NCBI GenBank assembly: GCA_002840635.1
Contig: PHBN01000003.1
Coordinates: forward strand, 1 to 38,116
Origin: Deltaproteobacteria bacterium HGW-Deltaproteobacteria-1
Lineage (GTDB): Bacteria; Desulfobacterota; Syntrophia; Syntrophales; Smithellaceae
Direction: 5' to 3'
DNA: 38,116 nt
Below, one piece after another: positions 33,940 through 38,116 of the stretch (the first letter of the stretch is position 1; each line of letters opens with the position of its first letter). The notes beneath the pieces are model-generated. The model saw only the letters and a list, made by a program, of their open reading frames with translations. It did not search any database and had not been told where the DNA came from. A program made the position numbers and the translations under genes.

Positions 33940-35049
33940 TTAAGTTTTTAGCCACTTTTCAAATATTGGATCGACCACCTTCCATCCGTCTTTCTGTTGT
34001 TCGATAAGATCAAGTTTTTTAAGTTTGGATAGGCTGCTTTGAACGCCACCCTGAGAGCCAAGGTGATACTCAACGAGGAATGAATTGCTGAAGATGTTTA
34101 TCGGTCTTGCTTTGGCAATGGCCTGGAGGAGCCGTTTCTGGTTCATGGTCAGATTGATGAAGATGTTCTCGTAATCAGGCGCCTCCATGGCAATGAGAAG
34201 CTCTTGAGTTTCACTAAGGGCATTGCCCTTTGCCTTCATGTCAAAGAACAGCATGGAAAGCTTTTGAATATAGTAGGGGTAGGAGTCGCAGAAAGTGACA
34301 ATCTGTTGTGCCTGTTCCGGGGACAGGGACGTGCCGCCTTTTTTGAAGGTTCTTACAAGAAAGGGTACCATTTCCGTTTCGGGGATTTTCGGTAGTGGCA
34401 TGATATATGCGCTTTTGTAAAAGGGTCGTTTGCGATCCTCAAACATATCTCTGAGAATGGTGCGGCGGCTTCCCAGCATCATAAAAGATACATGCTTTGC
34501 GGCCTGCATGCCCGAACGCAGAAGGGCCTCGATCTTTTTGGAATCCTTCAGGGTGCATATTTCCTGAAATTCATCAAGGATGAGACAGACCTTAATCTTC
34601 TGCTTGGCGCAGTATTCATCAAGGGCGCCGATAACGGTTTCAATGTGGACTACAGCGTTCACATCTCCGAGGGATACTGAAATTTCGGGATTCTTGGTGA
34701 TGGGGTCAAAAGACATGCTCAAGCGCAGGTTTTTGAAAAAGCCCGCAATCCTGGACATTGCGGAGCTATGATCGGCGGCATTGTGTCCGAGGGCCTGCAC
34801 GATGCACCTGTAGAGTTTAGCCGCGACATCCTCATTGGATGTTATGGAAAAGAGATCAACATAGACGCCGACCATCTTTTTTTCCAGCCGACCCATTACA
34901 ACACGGGCAAGGCTGGATTTACCATACCGGCGGGGGGCGTACACAACCGTATGGATGCCGGAAAGCATGTTTTTCATCAGCAGGTCGATTTCTGCGACCC
35001 GGTTGCAGAAGAGGTCGTCTGTGGCTAAGGTAAGTCTAAAAGGGTTCAT
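33940..35049 (-). CDS. Archaeal-type ATPase_2-like AAA ATPase
   Basis: NPFRLTLATDDLFCNRVAEIDLLMKNMLSGIHTVVYAPRRYGKSSLARVVMGRL; VCLILDEFQEI; C-terminal winged helix. Confidence 0.88.
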   Translation of the reverse strand: MNPFRLTLATDDLFCNRVAEIDLLMKNMLSGIHTVVYAPRRYGKSSLARVVMGRLEKKMVGVYVDLFSITSNEDVAAKLYRCIVQALGHNAADHSSAMSRIAGFFKNLRLSMSFDPITKNPEISVSLGDVNAVVHIETVIGALDEYCAKQKIKVCLILDEFQEICTLKDSKKIEALLRSGMQAAKHVSFMMLGSRRTILRDMFEDRKRPFYKSAYIMPLPKIPETEMVPFLVRTFKKGGTSLSPEQAQQIVTFCDSYPYYIQKLSMLFFDMKAKGNALSETQELLIAMEAPDYENIFINLTMNQKRLLQAIAKARPINIFSNSFLVEYHLGSQGGVQSSLSKLKKLDLIEQQKDGWKVVDPIFEKWLKT

Positions 35050-35064
35050 GGGGTTATTGCCTTT

Positions 35065-35106
35065 CAATTATTGAATCTCAATTATTGAATATCAATATAA
35101 TGAAGG
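35065..35106. repeat. Three 14-bp tandem repeats upstream of the ATPase gene (operator candidate)
   Basis: CAATTATTGAATCT / CAATTATTGAATAT / CAATATAATGAAGG. Confidence 0.65.
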
Positions 35107-35118
35107 GGGTTTTGTTTG

Positions 35119-35334
35119 TCAAGGAATACTTTCGGTAGCTTTCCACGATACCAAACCCCATATTGCTAAGGCAAAATAAACAACGAACAGCGCCCCTTGC
35201 TCAATCATCCCTGATTTAAAATTAATAATCGCCCATGCTGCATTTGAAAATATCCAAAAGGCAAACCCTAACCGCTTTTTCTTCACGTTTAAAATAACTC
35301 CTGCTATTGATAATGCTGTTAATATCCAGAGCAT
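35119..35334 (-). CDS. Small membrane protein, PnuC-like fragment fold
   Basis: MLWILTALSIAGVILNVKKKRLGFAFWIFSNAAWAIINFKSGMIEQGALFVVYFALAIWGLVSW. Confidence 0.6.
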   Translation of the reverse strand: MLWILTALSIAGVILNVKKKRLGFAFWIFSNAAWAIINFKSGMIEQGALFVVYFALAIWGLVSWKATESIP

Positions 35335-35354
35335 CTTTATTTCTCCTTATCCGT

Positions 35355-35378
35355 TCCCCGTCATGCCGATAGGACAGC
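35355..35378. repeat. 24-bp intergenic repeat, copy 1
   Basis: TCCCCGTCATGCCGATAGGACAGC; one mismatch to 37123-37146. Confidence 0.75.
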
Positions 35379-35388
35379 GTTTTTAAGA

Positions 35389-35718
35389 TTAAAGAACGTT
35401 GACCGTCCATATCGGTGCTACGACAAAGCCAGTATGAACACGTTTACCCGTATCAACAAACAAGCCGGAAGCAAGCGCAGCCTTCGCAAACGGCTCATTT
35501 TCACTCCACGTTTTAACAAGAATCTCATTTGTCTGTAAATGGATGTGAGGAAGACAAACCGTTAAAGTGCCAAACGGTTCCCCATTTGGTAAACATCCAA
35601 AGATCGCCAGCTGATTTCTTCTTTCATAAAAATCAGTATTCAAAACAACGTCATACTTCTGGCCAAAAACGTCAACCTCTAATAATTTCCCATTTATAAA
35701 ATTTGCCGCATTTTTCAT
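35389..35718 (-). CDS. DUF4313 protein
   Basis: GEPFGTLTVCLPHIHLQTNEILVKTWSENEPFAKAALASGLFVDTGKRVHTGFVVAPIWTV. Confidence 0.8.
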   Translation of the reverse strand: MKNAANFINGKLLEVDVFGQKYDVVLNTDFYERRNQLAIFGCLPNGEPFGTLTVCLPHIHLQTNEILVKTWSENEPFAKAALASGLFVDTGKRVHTGFVVAPIWTVNVL

Positions 35719-35722
35719 TGTT

Positions 35723-35821
35723 TATTTCTCCTTTCGATTTAAAATGGTTTTCCTTACAAAACATTTTTAAAAACCAGCTTCGCATTGGAAGCGGCCCCCA
35801 GGGCGAAAAGGACGCCAGAGG
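35723..35821. repeat. 99-bp direct repeat, copy 1 (leader of DUF4313 gene)
   Basis: tatttctcctttcgatttaaaatggttttccttacaaaacatttttaaaaaccagcttcgcattggaagcggcccccagggcgaaaaggacgccagagg, same as 38018-38116. Confidence 0.95.
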
Positions 35822-35837
35822 GAGGGGCAGGGGATGA

Positions 35838-35855
35838 GGGAAGATATATCTTCCC
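35838..35855. repeat. 18-bp perfect palindrome
   Basis: GGGAAGATATATCTTCCC. Confidence 0.7.
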
Positions 35856-35981
35856 TGGGCTTCCCCGACGAATTTAAAAAGGGGCTGTTTTAAAAGAGAT
35901 TAAATGAAATGGTTTTAAGTCGAAATAATAGCCTCCGTTCCTTGGTAGGGAAGGGCAACGGATTAACGGCTTTAAATTCAA

Positions 35982-36317
35982 TCAGGCAAAAACGACTTCA
36001 AGGTCGGCTGTTTTATGGCGTAGCGGTTTGGACTTAACAACAATCTGAACATCCTGGCCAAGAACAGTGAGAAAACAAATCAGACGCTCAAGAGAAAAAC
36101 CTGATAGATTGCCATTCATAATAGCTGATACTTTAGGTTGAGTTGTTCCCAGTATTTTTGCTGCCTCAATTTGATTAAGATGCTGTTTTTGAATTATTTC
36201 GCTGATTTTTAAAGCAAGCCGTGCTTTTGCCAAACGTTCTTCTGCATCTGGCAACTCAAGATCTGCAAATACATTTCCGCTGCTCATGGTTATTTTATTT
36301 TTCATAACGTCCCTCAT
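35982..36317 (-). CDS. XRE/HigA-type antitoxin
   Basis: LALKISEIIQKQHLNQIEAAKILGTTQPKVSAIMNGNLSGFSLERLICFLTVLGQDVQIVVK; 4-bp overlap with upstream toxin. Confidence 0.9.
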   Translation of the reverse strand: MRDVMKNKITMSSGNVFADLELPDAEERLAKARLALKISEIIQKQHLNQIEAAKILGTTQPKVSAIMNGNLSGFSLERLICFLTVLGQDVQIVVKSKPLRHKTADLEVVFA

Positions 36318-36679
36318 TTATTGAATTGTGAATCATGGTATTCCATAGCTGTTTTTAGTCTGCTATTGATCAAGTCAATTTCTTGTTTTGGTGTTTCACT
36401 GCCAGATTTCGACTTTTTTTTGAAAGCATGCAGAACATAGATTATTCCTTCAAGCTTTGTTGTATATACAATCCTGTATGTATCACCTGAATAATTATCA
36501 ACAATTTCAAGCACTCCAGCCCCGCGAAAACCTTTTAATGGTTTTGCGGCCAGATGTTTGCCTCCAATTTGAGCACAATATAAAGCAAAACCAGCAACAT
36601 CTTTTACCTCAGCCGGAAACTTTATAAGAGATTCTTTGCTGTTGCCTATCCAGATTAACGGCTTTGCATTCGTTTTCAT
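36314..36679 (-). CDS. HigB/Gp49-like RelE-superfamily toxin
   Basis: PLIWIGNSKESLIKFPAEVKDVAGFALYCAQIGGKHLAAKPLKGFRGAGVLEIVDNYSGDTYRIVYTTKLEGIIYVLHAFKKKSKSGSETPKQEIDLINSRL. Confidence 0.92.
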   Translation of the reverse strand: MKTNAKPLIWIGNSKESLIKFPAEVKDVAGFALYCAQIGGKHLAAKPLKGFRGAGVLEIVDNYSGDTYRIVYTTKLEGIIYVLHAFKKKSKSGSETPKQEIDLINSRLKTAMEYHDSQFNK

Positions 36680-36744
36680 TATTTGTATTATACCATATTT
36701 GGGATAATTAACAAGCGGAAATATTATATTCCCTCTCCTGCCGA

Positions 36745-36777
36745 ATTAAAACAACCCTCCGGGGGGGGGCTGGGTTT
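36745..36777. terminator. Hairpin with G-tract, possible terminator
   Basis: AAAACAACCCTCCGGGGGGGGGCTGGGTTTT; arms AAAAC/ACCC with GGGTTTT. Confidence 0.4.
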
Positions 36778-36796
36778 TAAAGATTATTGCAAATAT

Positions 36797-37132
36797 TTAT
36801 AAACCGATAATAAAGGGACCTATCTGTGTCCCAAGTTGCGCCTTGGCCGTAACGTCGGCAATGATTGTGTCTTGTTTTTCTCTAGGCACGCCTTCCGCCG
36901 TCCATTTATCCCGAAGCCTTTTTTCCGCTTTGTCTGCCTGCTTTGTTTTTGGTTCCGTATAGTTTATCGCTTGCATAATTATTGCCTCAACACATCCCTG
37001 CAAGTCGCCCCTGCTCATTTTGTCTTCCGCCTGGTTGTCAATTAAATGTAATACCTTATCTGTCAATTCCATATATTTTTTAAATTTATCTTTTGACATT
37101 TCCACTTTAAAAACTCTCTTTCTCCCCGTCAT
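36797..37132 (-). CDS. Hypothetical protein (about 100-111 aa)
   Basis: MSKDKFKKYMELTDKVLHLIDNQAEDKMSRGDLQGCVEAIIMQAIN...; internal start likely since the 24-bp intergenic repeat covers the upstream ATG. Confidence 0.55.
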   Translation of the reverse strand: MTGRKRVFKVEMSKDKFKKYMELTDKVLHLIDNQAEDKMSRGDLQGCVEAIIMQAINYTEPKTKQADKAEKRLRDKWTAEGVPREKQDTIIADVTAKAQLGTQIGPFIIGL

Positions 37133-37146
37133 GCCGCTAGGACAGC
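37123..37146. repeat. 24-bp intergenic repeat, copy 2
   Basis: TCCCCGTCATGCCGCTAGGACAGC. Confidence 0.75.
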
Positions 37147-37159
37147 TTACAGTGATTAA

Positions 37160-38011
37160 TCAAGCCTCGTTGTGGCAAAGTATAAAATCGGTGGCCTTTT
37201 GTGCTTGTGCAGCGGCCAGGATGACCATTTTCGGGTCGTCTTTTAACTTCTTTAACCATGACTTTATATAGGCCGCACTATTATCAATGGTTTTGTTGTC
37301 TATCTGGCAATGGCCACATAAAAAGGCCGCTCCCATTTCAGCCACAAGTTCTTCTTTGCTATAGTCTTGCGTTCCGAAAGCTGCGATGCCGCTAATAATT
37401 CCTTTTCTATTTAAGCGGCTCTCGTGGCCTGTGCTGTGTGTTAGTTCATGGAAAAGCGTGCTGTAATATTCTTCTGATCCGTCAAAGGTTTCCATCTTAG
37501 GCATATTAACACGGTCTTTTGAGGGGATATAATAAGCTCGTTGGTCGTTGTAAGTAATTTCCGGACGTTTGGGCATGGCCATAACGACGGTTTCGCATTG
37601 TGCCATTTTCTCCAGGTCGTTATATTTAACAGCCATCGCCGGGATCTTACGTTCGTCTAATCCTTCAAGTTGTCCGATATTAAAAACGGTGTAATATCGT
37701 AAAAAAGGAAAATGGTCGGCAGACAGGTTTCCTTCTTCGTCGGTTTTGTTCATCCATTTCCAGAAAATAACGGGAGTTCCTTTTTCTCCTTTTTTCACCA
37801 TGCCGCCAAGCTCAAGCGCTTGTTTGAAGCTCACCCAATAAGGGGAACTGTAACCCATTGCGTTGAGGATGAAAACATTAACCCCTCTGTATTCTTTCTT
37901 TGTGATTAGGTTTTTCGGGGCTTCGCCGCCTGTCCACGGTTTATGCCAAGGAATGGTCCCTTGTTCTAGTTTATCGATAATACGTGCGGTGATGATTTCT
38001 TCGATTTTCAT
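37160..38011 (-). CDS. ardC: ArdC-like antirestriction protein (ssDNA-binding N-terminal and zincin C-terminal domains)
   Basis: IITARIIDKLEQGTIPWHKPWTGGEAPKNLITKKEYRGVNVFIL...; HELTHSTGHESRL zincin motif; ELVAEMGAAFLCGHCQI. Confidence 0.93.
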   Translation of the reverse strand: MKIEEIITARIIDKLEQGTIPWHKPWTGGEAPKNLITKKEYRGVNVFILNAMGYSSPYWVSFKQALELGGMVKKGEKGTPVIFWKWMNKTDEEGNLSADHFPFLRYYTVFNIGQLEGLDERKIPAMAVKYNDLEKMAQCETVVMAMPKRPEITYNDQRAYYIPSKDRVNMPKMETFDGSEEYYSTLFHELTHSTGHESRLNRKGIISGIAAFGTQDYSKEELVAEMGAAFLCGHCQIDNKTIDNSAAYIKSWLKKLKDDPKMVILAAAQAQKATDFILCHNEA

Positions 38012-38017
38012 TTTCTC

Positions 38018-38116
38018 TATTTCTCCTTTCGATTTAAAATGGTTTTCCTTACAAAACATTTTTAAAAACCAGCTTCGCATTGGAAGCGGCCCCCAGGGCG
38101 AAAAGGACGCCAGAGG
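38018..38116. repeat. 99-bp direct repeat, copy 2 (leader of ardC), running to window end
   Basis: Same 99 bases as 35723-35821, offset 2295 bp. Confidence 0.95.

Overview
The window looks like the backbone of a conjugative plasmid, or a replicating ICE, from a Deltaproteobacteria-like host. Almost every gene is on the minus strand. Read in transcription order from high to low coordinate it contains: (i) a leading/stability-type region at about 33.9-38.1 kb (ArdC-like antirestriction protein, HigB/HigA-type toxin-antitoxin pair, DUF4313, small membrane protein, ATPase); (ii) a three-gene unit of an uncharacterised protein, an atypical sensor kinase and an atypical sigma54-type AAA+ regulator (29.2-33.9 kb); (iii) one plus-strand alpha/beta hydrolase; (iv) ParA, a small partner and a Rep initiator, followed by a large iteron array (25.3-27.9 kb); (v) a Tn4371/IncP-like transfer module: DUF2840, topB, traF, lytic transglycosylase, DUF3363 relaxase, traG, RHH protein, trbBCDEJ(eex)LFGI, DUF2274, traX, nuclease (5.2-24.9 kb); (vi) a mosaic cargo region at 1-4 kb of small redox/stress genes, several frameshifted or truncated. 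The most notable non-coding signals are: an iteron array with two spacing regimes (22 bp, then about 111 bp) plus a stray iteron inside a small ORF 20 kb away; three 11-bp palindromes at exactly 21-bp period upstream of the transfer operon; a 43-bp leader shared by two unrelated truncated genes; a 99-bp leader repeat upstream of ardC and DUF4313 that also ends the window; and a duplicated C-terminal tail shared by TrbJ and an Eex-like lipoprotein. All family assignments are by eye; no database search was run.
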